From: Basidiobolus meristosporus CBS 931.73
Taxonomy: Eukaryota; Basidiobolomycota; Basidiobolomycetes; Basidiobolales; Basidiobolaceae
Reading direction: 5' to 3'
DNA length: 64,000 nt
NCBI GenBank assembly: GCA_002104905.1
Contig: MCFE01000035.1
Location: 1 to 64,000 of the forward strand
Both the position numbers and the translations under genes were made by a program. The notes under the pieces are model-generated. The model was not told the origin of the DNA. It was given only the letters and a program-made list of their open reading frames with translations, and did not search any database. Position 1 is the stretch's first letter, and the number at the start of each line of letters is the position of its first letter. This document shows positions 9,460 to 19,469 of the stretch, piece after piece.

Positions 9460-10410
9460 TTAGTATTGGTTATGTTGGCGGCCAAAGCGGCGGTTGCTGG
9501 GATATTCCTGCTCATCTTCGTATTGGCGTCCTTGTCCACGGCCGTAGCGACGGCTGCGAGGATACTCCTCATCGTCCTCATATTCACGACCTAAACCACG
9601 TCCGTAACGGCGGTTGCGAGGATACTCCTCATCATTTTCATACTCGCGACCGTACCCACGACCATAGCGACGGTTGCGGGGATACTCCTCATCGTCCTCA
9701 TATTGGCGGCCTTGACCACGGCCGTAGCGACGGTTGCGGGGATACTCCTCATCATCTTCATATTGACGACCTTGACCGCGGCCGTAGCGACGATTGCGGG
9801 GATACTCCTCGTCATCTTCATATTGACGACCTTGACCACGGCCGTAGCGGCGGTTGCGGGGATATTCCTCATCATCCTCATATTGACGACCTTGACCACG
9901 ACCATAACGACGGTTGCGGGGGTATTCTTCCTCGTCTTCGTACTCGCGACCGAATCCACGACCATAACGACGGTTGTATGGATACTCCTCGTCATCTTCG
10001 TATTGGCGACCTTGACCACGGCCGTAGCGACGGTTGCGTGGATATTCTTCATCATATTCATATTGACGACCTAGGCCGCGACCGTAACGGCGGCTATGTG
10101 GGAACTCCTCGTCATCTTCGTACTCGCGACCAAATCCACGGCCATAGCGGCGGCTGTATGGGTAATCCTCATCATCTTCGTATTGACGGCTTTGACCACG
10201 GCCGTAGCGACGGCTGCGGGGGTACTGTCCCTGATCCTCATCATACTCACGGCCAAATTGGCGACCGTATCTGCTTCCGTAGCGGCCTTCGCTTAATCTG
10301 TTGCCTTGATCAGTGTTAGGGTTGGAGTAACGGCTTCTGGGGTAGTTTCTTTGAGAGTCTCTTTCGTACTCATCATGCTCGTATTGGCGGCTAGGACGAG
10401 AGTAAGACAT
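9460..10410 (-). CDS. Charged Tyr/Arg/Gly-rich tandem-repeat protein
   Basis: 316 aa. Residues 1-62 form a disordered leader rich in S, R, Y and E. Residues 63-302 are twelve 20-residue units with the pattern YPRNRRYGRG-x-GR-x-YEDDEE, and 303-316 are a short tail. Each unit has one basic half (RRYGRGQGRQ) and one acidic half (YEDDEE), so the repeat is a block polyampholyte with regularly spaced Tyr and RG dipeptides. No signal peptide, membrane segment or folded domain is visible. I do not recognise the family. The composition suggests an intrinsically disordered protein that could bind RNA or condense, or a stress-protective protein; a surface or wall role is less likely without a signal peptide. 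The start is supported by a TATA box about 65 bp upstream. Confidence 0.75.
   Translation of the reverse strand: MSYSRPSRQYEHDEYERDSQRNYPRSRYSNPNTDQGNRLSEGRYGSRYGRQFGREYDEDQGQYPRSRRYGRGQSRQYEDDEDYPYSRRYGRGFGREYEDDEEFPHSRRYGRGLGRQYEYDEEYPRNRRYGRGQGRQYEDDEEYPYNRRYGRGFGREYEDEEEYPRNRRYGRGQGRQYEDDEEYPRNRRYGRGQGRQYEDDEEYPRNRRYGRGQGRQYEDDEEYPRNRRYGRGQGRQYEDDEEYPRNRRYGRGYGREYENDEEYPRNRRYGRGLGREYEDDEEYPRSRRYGRGQGRQYEDEQEYPSNRRFGRQHNQY
9505..10224 (-). repeat. Twelve in-frame 60-bp tandem repeats
   Basis: The 60-bp periodicity is exact across all twelve units and no indels are seen. Most differences fall at synonymous third positions or at a few swapped residues (Q/F/L/Y after GRG, Q/E after GR). Four consecutive units in the middle encode an identical peptide while differing at synonymous sites. 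Confidence 0.95.
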
Positions 10411-10471
10411 GATCAGTGGTTGTTAATTAGCGAAGAAGCTTTGCTGTAAAACAGTTGAAGACTTCCAACGC

Positions 10472-10481
10472 TCTTATATAC
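10472..10481 (-). promoter_or_regulatory. TATA box of the tandem-repeat gene
   Basis: The minus strand reads AAGTATATAAGAGC roughly 65 bases before the ATG at 10410. Confidence 0.5.
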
Positions 10482-10957
10482 TTTTGCCCAAAACACCGCC
10501 GGAAGACCAGAGTCTAAGCCACCCAGGCGAGCAGTGGTCAGAAAGCATAGCATGCTCGTTTCGTAATACCTGGAGTTACTAACGCTATCAAGACCAACGA
10601 CTAAGCCACCAGTGGCTTGCATATTGATTTCTCACATATTGTAGCGTAGATGGTATGCTTAAAGTTACGCTGGAACGTAATCCATGATAAGATAGTTCGA
10701 AACAATGGTCTATTTCTCACCAATGAAGCTGAAGAGATGAATAGCACGGAAACCATAGAATATACATCAGAATAAATCCACCCCATGGGATAGCCCCGCA
10801 GTGTCAGCATTGGGATTTATGTTAAACCAGGAATGGTGGGTTTGAGCATGAGATGCAGTTGGGTGATTTCCTGAATTATTCTTTAATGGAGTAAAAACAT
10901 CCTGAAGTTGGGTCATTTTAGGGGAGCTGCGTAAATATTCCCGGGCAACCGTTCGCT
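10482..10957. other. Intergenic region, no gene recognised
   Basis: Spacer between the tandem-repeat promoter and the stop codon of SRP68. Nothing else supported. Confidence 0.4.
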
Positions 10958-13529
10958 TTAGCTACGCCCCCAGAGAGAGCCGAAGAACCCGCTAATGCGA
11001 CTGGCAGCATCTTGGGATTTGCCGGCACGCTCGTCCAGTGTGGTGGGATATTCTATTTTGTTGAATGCAATGTCAAAGAACAGCGGTTTGCATGGGACTG
11101 GTTGGAGCTTGGGTGGCAAATCGATCAGGTAAGGCAAGCCCTCGGAGTTCTTCGGCATCACCTCGGGGTATGCATCAAGACTATCTATCAAAGGAGCAAT
11201 ACTCTAGGAAAAGGCGTCGACAGTGTTAATCAAGCACAAAAGCACCTGGTGAGTCTTCTTATCCCTACCTGATCCTCATTCTTGGCATCTTCGATGTTCA
11301 TGCTGGACATTTGGCCCGTGATCCCGGCCTCTTCATTGGCTTGTTGAAGGTACCATGCTGCATGGACCTTGGATTTCTGGCGACGGACCAAGGCCTCCAG
11401 TTCGCTGATCTGTGATTCGGGAATGATCAATTCGGCATCCAGGACCACATCACCAGGGACCCCTTGGCGTTGAGATTTGTATTGAGTGAGGCGCGAGTTC
11501 ACTCTTTCGAGCAATGCGTATGCCTCGGTCCACTTATTGATGTCGACATAGGTGATCGCCACATTATAGCATCTATATTATTCCATTCAGAACAAGTCAG
11601 ATATGGCCAATGAGATCGGGTCCGAAGTGAAGCAGCCTATAGCTTACCTGGCACCACGATAATACAAGGTGGCTGCTTCGATGATATTGCCAAGTGCTGG
11701 CTCATCCTGCGAGATCAGGAAGTCCTTCAGTTCATCCAGGACCTGAGGAGACTGGTGAGCGACGAATGTGACGTGCGTCTTGGGCCGAGCTAGAACTTAC
11801 CTGAAGAATGTTGTCGTGGAGTTTCACCAGATCCTGATATCTTGGTGGCTTGGCAAGCTGCACGGGGGCAATCCCCCCCTCAATGCGTGCTTTGATGGAT
11901 CTGACCAAGAAAAGGTTTCTTTTGAGGGTTTGCAGATGGCGGTGGTACACGATGTATTTGAAGATGCTCCTGAGGTTGGATGTGTTTTCCTCGGATTTGG
12001 AGGACTTGACTTTGGCGGTGGCGGCCTAAAGAATAGGAGTGTCAGCAGGAGGGCTCAGACCATCGAAGCAATCGTTTCACGTACAGCGTCGTCTTTGATG
12101 ATCTTCTGGCAAAGTTTCTCCGTATCTTTGTAGAGTGCAAGGGTTTTGTCGAATGACTCGAGGACCATCTCGTCATTGTTCGAGTCCAAATCCAGGTCGC
12201 TGTCTTGGATCTTCAAGATTGCTACCGCCAGATCCGCATTCTTGATGGGGATGGTGTTGTTTCTCCACTCGATGGAAGACAAGGCCTCCACCTGCTTCCG
12301 ACGGGTTTCCGTGTGCGCAGACTGCACGGTCATGGTGTTAATCAGTGGGTTCTTAGTGACATTCCAACGAAGCCTACCTCGATCTGAGCAGCAAGCTGAT
12401 CCAAATGGCTGGTTTCCTTGCCACTTTTCTGCAGGACGGACTCGACGAGAGCATCCAGGTTCGAGTTGCCGTCTCCTAGACGTAGATTGTATGCGCAGTA
12501 CCGGATGCTGGGATCGTTCTCATCGATGGCAGCATGGCAAAGAGCCTCTTGATGAGGGTTTCCAGTGTTGGCAAGCTTGCCGTAGATGATTCTGGAATAA
12601 ATTCAGCATTGAGCATCCAAAGTAAAGGCCAGCCGTCTCCACCAAACAAGATGTAATTTACCTAGCCGCCGCGTATTTCTCCAGTGCCAGTTGCCAGGAT
12701 TGCTGTTCGAAATTCAAGTGACCGCACATTGCGCTGTAGTAAGCCTAGAACAGACCCCTTATTAGAAATCCATCCACAGACAGCGCCTCGCCACCGTTCA
12801 TCCTTACCTGTGCTTCGAGACTTGTCTTAGGATCGACTTTTCCAACGTCCGGGGAGCATATGTCATTCAACAATTTCGCATTCTGCACAGCTCTACGAAG
12901 GCGTCTGATCAGATGGTTGTGTTTGCGTGGCTCCTCGTAACCCCCAGCCTCAGCCTTCAACTCCATAGCATAGCTCCAAGCACGCTCACAATCGAACAGA
13001 ATGATGTGAAGGAAACTAAAGTGGGGGGACAGCGACATTAGTGTCGGCTTCAAGTAACATCGTAGACAAGAGGTGAGCATCTACCGAGAATCGTTCACGA
13101 CGTCGGGGGTGATGGTCTTCTTTTGAAAGGCTCTTCCCTTCCCGTGGGAGAATTCAACCGACTTACGCAGGCGATGGATCTTCCCCGCACAGAATTGCCT
13201 GTTGACGGGGTGAAGGGGAGGAAAATCAGCATCGACGGTGGTTTTGAACTAAAGTTTCGGACAAGACACAACCAACCGATATCTTTGATAATCTTGGTGA
13301 CGAAGTCCATAGGTGTTACGTGCATCGTTGCAGATATTCAAAACTAAAGAAAAACGATCGAATCAAGGAAGAAACCGTGTTGCTACGGGTATTGAGTCGA
13401 TTTGTCCAAGATCAAGGCTCTATTGCCTCGAACCAGTAACGTTCATACAAAAAGGATACTTTCCAGGGAGAGAGGGACTTCCTTCTCAACGGTCTTAACT
13501 TGCTCATCAGTCTCCATGTGGTCGGCCAT
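10958..13529 (-). CDS. SRP68: Signal recognition particle subunit SRP68, 11 exons
   Basis: Exons on the minus strand: 13529-13460, 13343-13277, 13198-13085, 13015-12808, 12744-12662, 12591-12378, 12321-12085, 12025-11801, 11742-11648, 11572-11269 and 11203-10958. The joined length is 1863 nt, giving 620 aa, close to the animal protein of about 627 aa. SRP68 binds 7S RNA and SRP72 in the cytosolic particle that targets ribosomes to the ER. Family landmarks are SLEIL at the start, YGLRHQDYQRYR, the basic HRLRKSVEF helix, ERAWSYAMELK, IRYCAYNL, KWTEAYALLERV and the C-terminal PVPCKPLFFD block followed by the GFFGSLWG tail. Most introns have GTAAGN, GTAGGN or related donors; the intron after YQRYR uses GTTGGT. 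The first exon encodes a short acidic N-terminus. Confidence 0.95.
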
Positions 13530-13894
13530 ATTGGAATAGACTTTACTCCAAAACAATGGTGCTGTGGGAGAGTACAGAGAATCGGCCGAAATCGAAATTT
13601 CTGATTTTTGGCCACCACTCACCTGAGCCAAATTTCTTTGTTCTGAATGAATCAATGCAACTCCGGCATGATTTCATATAGGATACACGGATTTTTATTC
13701 TTATTCCTGAATACTCAATCTCAACCAGGCTGGTTGTGACCCTGAACAGGATGAGGTGTAACTTTTGACTGGAAGGAATCGGTAAAATCCGAGCCATTCT
13801 AATGAACAGTTGAACCCGTTGGTCAATAGTGGTACTTGTGACAGGGATGTGTTAAAGGGAGGGATGAGTGATAAGGTCAAATCGTTTTTAAAGG
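13530..13894. other. Intergenic region between SRP68 and the ZW10-like gene
   Basis: No coding or RNA feature recognised. Both neighbouring genes are on the minus strand. Confidence 0.4.
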
Positions 13895-15190
13895 TTAGTT
13901 CGATGCATGGCTCAGGGGTTTCTGATCATCAAGAGATGTTTCATTTAGTAGACCACGCTCGTGCTCACTCTGAACGTCATGCAGATCGCTTTCCAGGACA
14001 TAGATGACGGTCTCGTATTTATCCTACGAGCTGGCGTACTTTCGGATGGACAATTTCCCAACCAACTTGCTCTTGCCACGTCCTTTTTCCAGAACAAACC
14101 AGCTCTCGGATTTGCTCAACAGCTGCAATATATATTTCAGTTGATGAGCCTCATCCCTGGAAATACTCGCCAGCGAAAGCACTTCCTGAATTATTTCGCT
14201 TAACGAAGCGTCGGCCAAGAGCTCCATGGATTTGCTGTAGATGAGCGTAGGGAGGGCTTGCTTGGCAATCTGGTCCGCTTGACCGCCCGCTCCTGGGGGA
14301 TTCATTCAGTTTGTTGGTTCGACCGTACAAGTGGTTTGGGCCCAGTATACTCACCTTGATCAGCTTCAAAATGGCTGGGTCACAGATCACCCTAGAGTTG
14401 TTGGAGAGCTGCTCATTGAAGCAATTCATGTAAGCCACTAGTATTGGACATAAGCATCAGGCCAACTACCAGCTCCGATAACGAGCCAGCTGCCGTGTTG
14501 AATTTCCCCATCTCGATCAAGCCATCAAAGTCCCGCAACTGTCTATGAACCTAACATTGTCGACGGATTACCAACACACGAACTCAAAGAGCGCCAAATC
14601 GACCTGGATCCGCCCACCTTGGCTAGCAAGCGAAGTGCATCCACCAGGCTGCCAAATTTCTCGATTTGTTTCTTCATCATTTTCGCTCGTTTGGAGTCCT
14701 CGTCCTGAGTAGGCCCAGAGTTTTCTTAGCTAGGAGAAGGCGCGCAAAGGAGAGGCCGCAAAGACTGGCACCAGTTCCGAGGACATCCTAGAGTTCAACT
14801 GCGACAATTCGTCTCCCAACTTCAAAACCCCATCTTGCAAGTCCATGCAATATCCGTAAATACTGATAAATTTTTGGTGATGACTGGATAGGACGTAAGT
14901 CGGCACAGATAAGGTGCGAAAACTCCACGTAGTCGGTGCCTGTTGATCCTTTCGTAGACGTTGGCCTAAACGGGAGTGCAGTTGGAACAAACAGCCGCCA
15001 GGCACCTTGTCAGAGAGCTCACTTTGGTCCCCTCGAGTTTGGTGGCGAACTTGGAGAGTGAATCGTTGGGGCCGGGCAACTCCCCTTCGGCAGAATGATT
15101 TGTCGGTGCCAAACTAGACACCAGTGACGGCCGCTGGCTTTTGGGGGAAGAATGAATAATGCTGGCCGAGTCGGTGGGAACTTTTCAAGG
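13895..15190 (-). pseudogene. ZW10/Dsl1-like tethering-complex gene, apparently truncated and disrupted
   Basis: Recognisable pieces in order on the minus strand are: an N-terminal helix (LSKFATKLEG..NVYERIN), DYVEFSHL in a shifted frame, a coiled segment (LKLGDELSQLNSRMSSEL), KFGSLVDALRLLAK joined to LRDFDGLIEMGKF, then a C-terminal region with SLSEIIQEVLSLASISRDE and, after an in-frame TAG at 14026-14024, YETVIYVLESDLHDVQ. The pattern of ends resembles ZW10, which acts in ER-Golgi SNARE tethering and, in many eukaryotes, at kinetochores. ZW10 proteins run to about 700-780 aa, whereas these exons give roughly 400, with the large middle apparently missing. The TAG stands where the family has a conserved Trp. 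The start codon and some splice sites are unresolved. The family assignment is moderate; another coiled-coil tether is possible. Confidence 0.5.
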
Positions 15191-15436
15191 CCTGGCTTGC
15201 AGGTAGATCACCCACCGAAATGGGCACCTAATCGAATCCAGTACACAAAACAGTCTGCTGGTAAACAAAACTTCCCTGGGCCGATACGAGGGATTGGAAG
15301 GCATGGATGTGCTTGAAATCGAACTTTTATATTATTAATAATAAAACCGGTTATTGGGATACTCGAGAGGAATGGAGGGGTGAGCAGGAAAGGGAAGGAA
15401 ATGAGATGGCCAGGTGGGGTGGGATTATGGCTGAGC
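15191..15436. other. Intergenic spacer
   Basis: Short region between the V-ATPase stop codon and the uncertain 5' end of the ZW10-like gene. It may contain an unresolved first exon of the latter. Confidence 0.4.
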
Positions 15437-16740
15437 TTAGAAGATCGGAATGTAGCTGTTGATTCTTTCTTTCTGCTGTTGCTGGATGCACTCGGCAATC
15501 CAGACAATGTTACGGATCTCCTGCTCCTTCAATCTCAACCAGCTGTAGAAAATCCCGAAGTGGAATTGCTGGTAGAAGGAGAGTTTGTTCAGGTGGACCT
15601 CGTACTCGAAGAACTTGTCTTCCAGCGTCTTGGATTGTCCTTGGAGAGAGTTGTCGAAGAATGGTCGGTATTCCGAGAAAACATCACAGGCAACCTTGAC
15701 GTTCTCGATATCATCGGCGCGAGCAAGTTTGGAACAACCGTCAGGGTAGAGACGACCAATGGTGGGGAACAAGCTGGCACGATCGCTCTTGGAGAGCTCA
15801 GTGCCGAAGGAGTTGATGGTGATGTTGATACAGCGACGATCAGCCTCAAACTGAAGAATGGATTAGACATCTCCTCGGAAGGGAACCTATGGACGACTCA
15901 CCTGAAGGATATCACTCATGACCTCGGCGGTGGTGGGCCCGAGAGTAAGGCAGTAGTGGAAGAAGTCCTCTAGGTAGGCTTTGTAAAGGGTGTTTCTAAT
16001 GATTTCGATGTTCATCTCGTTTAAATCGTTGGCAGAAAGGCATTCCCTGAAGTAGGGAGCTAGCAAATAGACCCATGTTAGCAGGGATTCGTAAACGATT
16101 GAATCAGCCGAACCAACCCAACGGAGTATCGACAATGACGGTGTTGTACAGCTCAGACACGTTGGTGGCGACACAGAGTGCAGGCATGGAATCGAACACG
16201 CCCAGAGGATGGCATCTGTCGAGCAACTCGTGTGTGTCACGCTCGTGAAGGGTGCCGGTGATCAACAAGATGACATTATCGATCATATAAGCGTAGCTAG
16301 GAAGAAGCGGGTAAATCCTGGGTGCTGGGATAGCCTGCAGCCGGAAACACTTACGTCATGTAATCAAGGAATTTCGCGAGGGGTGCGGCGGCTTGGGTGC
16401 GAACATACTCGAACTCCTCGACAAACTTCTCGGTGCACTTTTCGGAAATGACCGAGGTAGCGAGAGGCGAAGGCTCGTTTTGGAGGAAGTTGCCGTAGTC
16501 GGTGGAGGCGAGCTGGAGCTTGAAATCTGTGGGAGGGAAGAAAAGACGCCGGGCAACGGGGTCAGTGGACGCTCTACGTTCAAGAGAAAGGATCGAAACG
16601 GGCTAACCTTCCAAGTTTTCGCACTGGCTCAAGTTGAGGTACTGGGTGCTGTTGAGGATACCGCCACGGTAGCCACGGACAATACCCTCCAGGTAGCCAT
16701 CCTCGACGTTGAAATAGGAGCTCTCGAGGGCAGTTTGCAT
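15437..16740 (-). CDS. VMA6: V-type ATPase V0 subunit d, 5 exons
   Basis: Exons on the minus strand: 16740-16608, 16526-16355, 16296-16118, 16059-15902 and 15850-15437. Together they are 1056 nt and give 351 aa, matching the family length. Subunit d sits on top of the membrane c-ring and couples it to the central stalk of the proton pump of vacuoles and endosomes. Landmarks are the start [27 protein letters not shown], the [13 protein letters not shown] stretch, [49 protein letters not shown] and the C-terminal [15 protein letters not shown]. Introns are 48-81 nt; the third begins with GTTGGT. A further splice in the 5' UTR is possible (AGTAAG near 16805-16811). The strand opposite carries a long spurious frame. 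Confidence 0.97.
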
Positions 16741-17873
16741 GTTGGAGGAAGAGACGGAAAGAAACGAAGGATGCTCGGGAGGCGAAAGGACAGAAATAGA
16801 GAAAACTTACTGGTGAACCGAATAGGGCTGAAGTGGTAACACTAGAGAAATATATTCCACCAGGTGAGAGCGGAATGATTTAGAGAATTCTGCAGTCGAA
16901 GCATCATTGGGGAATTCATTTAGTGGAACACATTGAAAATGGCGCAACACACATAACCACCCACTCCGGGCACTGAACTTTATTTGCCATGAATGTATCG
17001 AATCTATTCAGCCCCAATATATAATATAAGCCAATTAAGAAGGGACGTCACCATGGTTCCCGGAAAATGCAGTATTAAATCCACTTGCGGTAGTAATCCT
17101 TGCATCACCGACTCTCTCCAGGGTTTGATGAGAGTCATTGGACTATATGGTTGGGTTAATACCGTCCTCATTAGAGCATATTTCAGCAATTTATACTTGT
17201 TGGTTGCAACGCCACGAGTGTCTGGGAGGTCCAATCGATTTACACCGCGAGCCTGGGCACTCCAAGCTGGAGAAACATGCTCCGGAGGAGATGGTTGTTT
17301 CTATGCAAAGCCTTTAATGCAAATAAGGTTGGGTCTGCGTAACGAGAAACACGCTTCCCCTGGGCGGCTTCGGCCACGAGCAGTAGTTCCCTGGACGATG
17401 ATGGATCTCCAAGTCGCCCACCCCTGCTTAATCCCCGACCGGTCCCCTGGCGAAGGGCTGAGCTGGAGATGAGATCCTGACTAAATGGCCGAAGGCAATA
17501 AACAACAACTGATGGATATTACGTGGAAGATACTAATGTGCGAGGATTAGCTGAGATCACTGGATCGGATGCGGTGTGGTTGATTTCTCCGCACCCGTGA
17601 ACCCCGATTTTTCTTATTCATTTCGTAGCTCGTGAGGGCCTTCAGTTCGTTTTTCTGTTTCGCGTTTCTCGTGTAGGAAGTTTAAGAGTTTCCTGGGGGT
17701 ATTTTCGTTTTACCGGCCTTGGGATTCCGCTCGGCCGCATTTTTCTTGGCTCTTGACGCGGTGTACTGACGTTGTGCAGTTTTGTTAGATATAGGTACTT
17801 CGATAGTTCGCCCGATCGTCAGCTACAGCTCTCTTTCCGACCCAAATAACTAATCCAGCACAGTTCTTTAAGT
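16741..17873. other. Divergent intergenic region between VMA6 and HP1
   Basis: 1.1 kb between the starts of two diverging genes, so it should carry both promoters. Frames present here (for example 16993-17472) have no family resemblance. A pyrimidine-rich stretch at about 17600-17720 precedes HP1. No tRNA or repeat recognised. Confidence 0.45.
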
Positions 17874-18631
17874 ATGTCCAGTGGTGATGAACGTCAAGAT
17901 GAAGACCAGATGAGGGTCGACGAAGAGCAAGTGGCTGCCAACGAGGAAAAGGAGGAGGAGGAAGAGGAGGAGGTCTATGTCGTGGAGAAAGTGGTGAACC
18001 ATCGAAAACGCGGGGTAAGCTGCATGTGTTGCTACTCGGCACCGCGACCACTTGAGATAATTGTCTAAACGTGCCCACCTCTCCCCAGAACAAAACCCAA
18101 TATTTCCTCAAATGGAAGGGGTACCCAGAGGAAGACAACACCTGGGAAGACGAAGATAATCTCTTCTGCCACGAGCTGATTGAGGAGTATTTGAAGAGCA
18201 AAGAGATCCCCCAAAACACGCCCGGATCCAAAAACACACGCAAACCAGCCAAAAGAGCCAAGTCAGACAGCTCTGACGAGGACGTGGCGTCACCAACCAA
18301 AAAGCCCGTCAACGGCGGAGATCCGGAGAGTTGGGAAGACCAAGTAAAGGAGGTGGAGACGGTTGAACGTGACGAGTCGGACCAACTGAAAATCTATCTT
18401 ATTTGGTAAGAGCATCTCGACCATGGCGGCAGTCCACCATCTAATCACATTTCGATCCAGGAAAAATGGTAAGCGAACAGTTCACAACGCCGAGGATGCC
18501 AACAGGAGATGTCCACAAAAGGTAAGTATCAAGTTACGAGTCATGGGCCTTCCAACGCTCACGCCCAACCCCCATTCCGCTAGGTGATCAAATTCTACGA
18601 GTCCCACCTGAAATTCAAGGTGATCTCCTGA
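17874..18631 (+). CDS. HP1-type chromodomain protein, 4 exons
   Basis: Exons are 17874-18014, 18089-18405, 18461-18521 and 18584-18631; the product is 188 aa. HP1/Swi6 proteins read methylated histone H3 Lys9 and dimerise to build heterochromatin. An acidic N-terminus with a run of Glu leads into the chromodomain ([12 protein letters not shown], then [16 protein letters not shown]), whose aromatic cage residues Y, W and a second aromatic are visible. A short Lys/Ser/Asp-rich hinge with [13 protein letters not shown] follows, then the chromoshadow domain ([52 protein letters not shown]). The protein is short for HP1 because the hinge is compact. Donors are GTAAGC, GTAAGA and GTAAGT. Confidence 0.95.
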
Positions 18632-19411
18632 AGCAGCGGGCCCGGTACAAATAGCGATGTTGCCAAATTTTTAAGCCAGTTTAGCTCCACTCTTGCTTTA
18701 GCTCATAAATAAAATGGATCATTCGACATGGAAGCCGATTTCTCAATTCGCCGGCTGCGAAAAGGGATGCGGCCTGAAACCGTGCTACGGCTCGAGTGTT
18801 GCCAAAAAATGCAATGCTGGGGTGGGTGGGTGGCGAATGTATTGCCAAGAAATCCATTCAGACCTATTTTTAACCTCCTGACGACCTCACTCCATGGAAG
18901 CAGGCGGAGAAACCCACATCATCATATAAACGGAGATTGCCAACAACAAACAAACTTCCGCATCACCCACGCCGGCCATTTCCATATTCATAGGCCTGTG
19001 GTGCCTGTCCCAGGCTCAAACCGAGTGATTTCGTAATATCGGCGCACATTTGCGATGTTCACATCGGTCGGATTTCCCCTCCCGGCTTCGATGCACAAAT
19101 CTGCCTTCACCCATCGAAGAAATCTTCCCACCCCGCCACATCGAGCATTATGGCCAAATTCCCATCTTTGATTTGGAGACGCACCGCTTGAGGCTACTCC
19201 CGCCAATTGCTCGGCGGTGTATTTATTAAGGTATATAAACGCTCTTTCAAGCAGCCCTCTGGCTCCCAGGATTGCTTTGGTTATACTACGTCTGCACTTG
19301 CTTGATTTGGACGGGATTCTGTAGTCCAGATTGATCCGGAAATAGCAATGGTGACCTAAAAAAGCGATGCCTTTTTGGGAATCGTCATCGACAATAGCCA
19401 CTTTACTGCTG
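18632..19411. other. Intergenic region upstream of the arrestin gene
   Basis: No supported gene. A TATATAAA motif near 19232 and the TATATAAG at 19412 suggest promoter elements toward the right. The minus-strand frame at 18988-19401 has no recognisable family or codon signal. Confidence 0.4.
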
Positions 19412-19419
19412 TATATAAG
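19412..19419 (+). promoter_or_regulatory. TATA box of the arrestin-related gene
   Basis: TATATAAG 51 bases upstream of the ATG at 19470, a spacing similar to that of the SDR gene. Confidence 0.55.
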
Positions 19420-19469
19420 CTAGCGCGTGGCGGTCACCGACCACCTCTAATATTCATAAACCACCAGTG

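Noticed and set aside
9505-10224. Regular 60-bp repeats resembling a CRISPR array
   Set aside because: The repeats are contiguous without spacers, keep one reading frame through 12 units and lie in a eukaryotic gene with a TATA box.
9460-10410. Secreted KEX2-processed repeat peptide precursor (dibasic RR sites in each unit)
   Set aside because: No signal peptide is visible at the N-terminus; the RR pairs are part of RG-rich basic blocks.
15380-15973. 197-codon plus-strand frame
   Set aside because: Antisense shadow of V-ATPase subunit d, whose exons and length match the family exactly.
16993-17472. 159-codon plus-strand frame upstream of HP1
   Set aside because: No recognisable domain and no conserved-looking composition; lies in the divergent promoter region.
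17785-18312. 175-codon minus-strand frame
   Set aside because: Antisense to the HP1 exons; Ser/Pro-rich composition is a mirror of the Glu/Lys-rich sense strand.
18988-19401. 137-codon minus-strand frame between HP1 and the arrestin gene
   Set aside because: No family resemblance, no promoter-like context on that strand, no splice partners; could be chance in GC-rich DNA.
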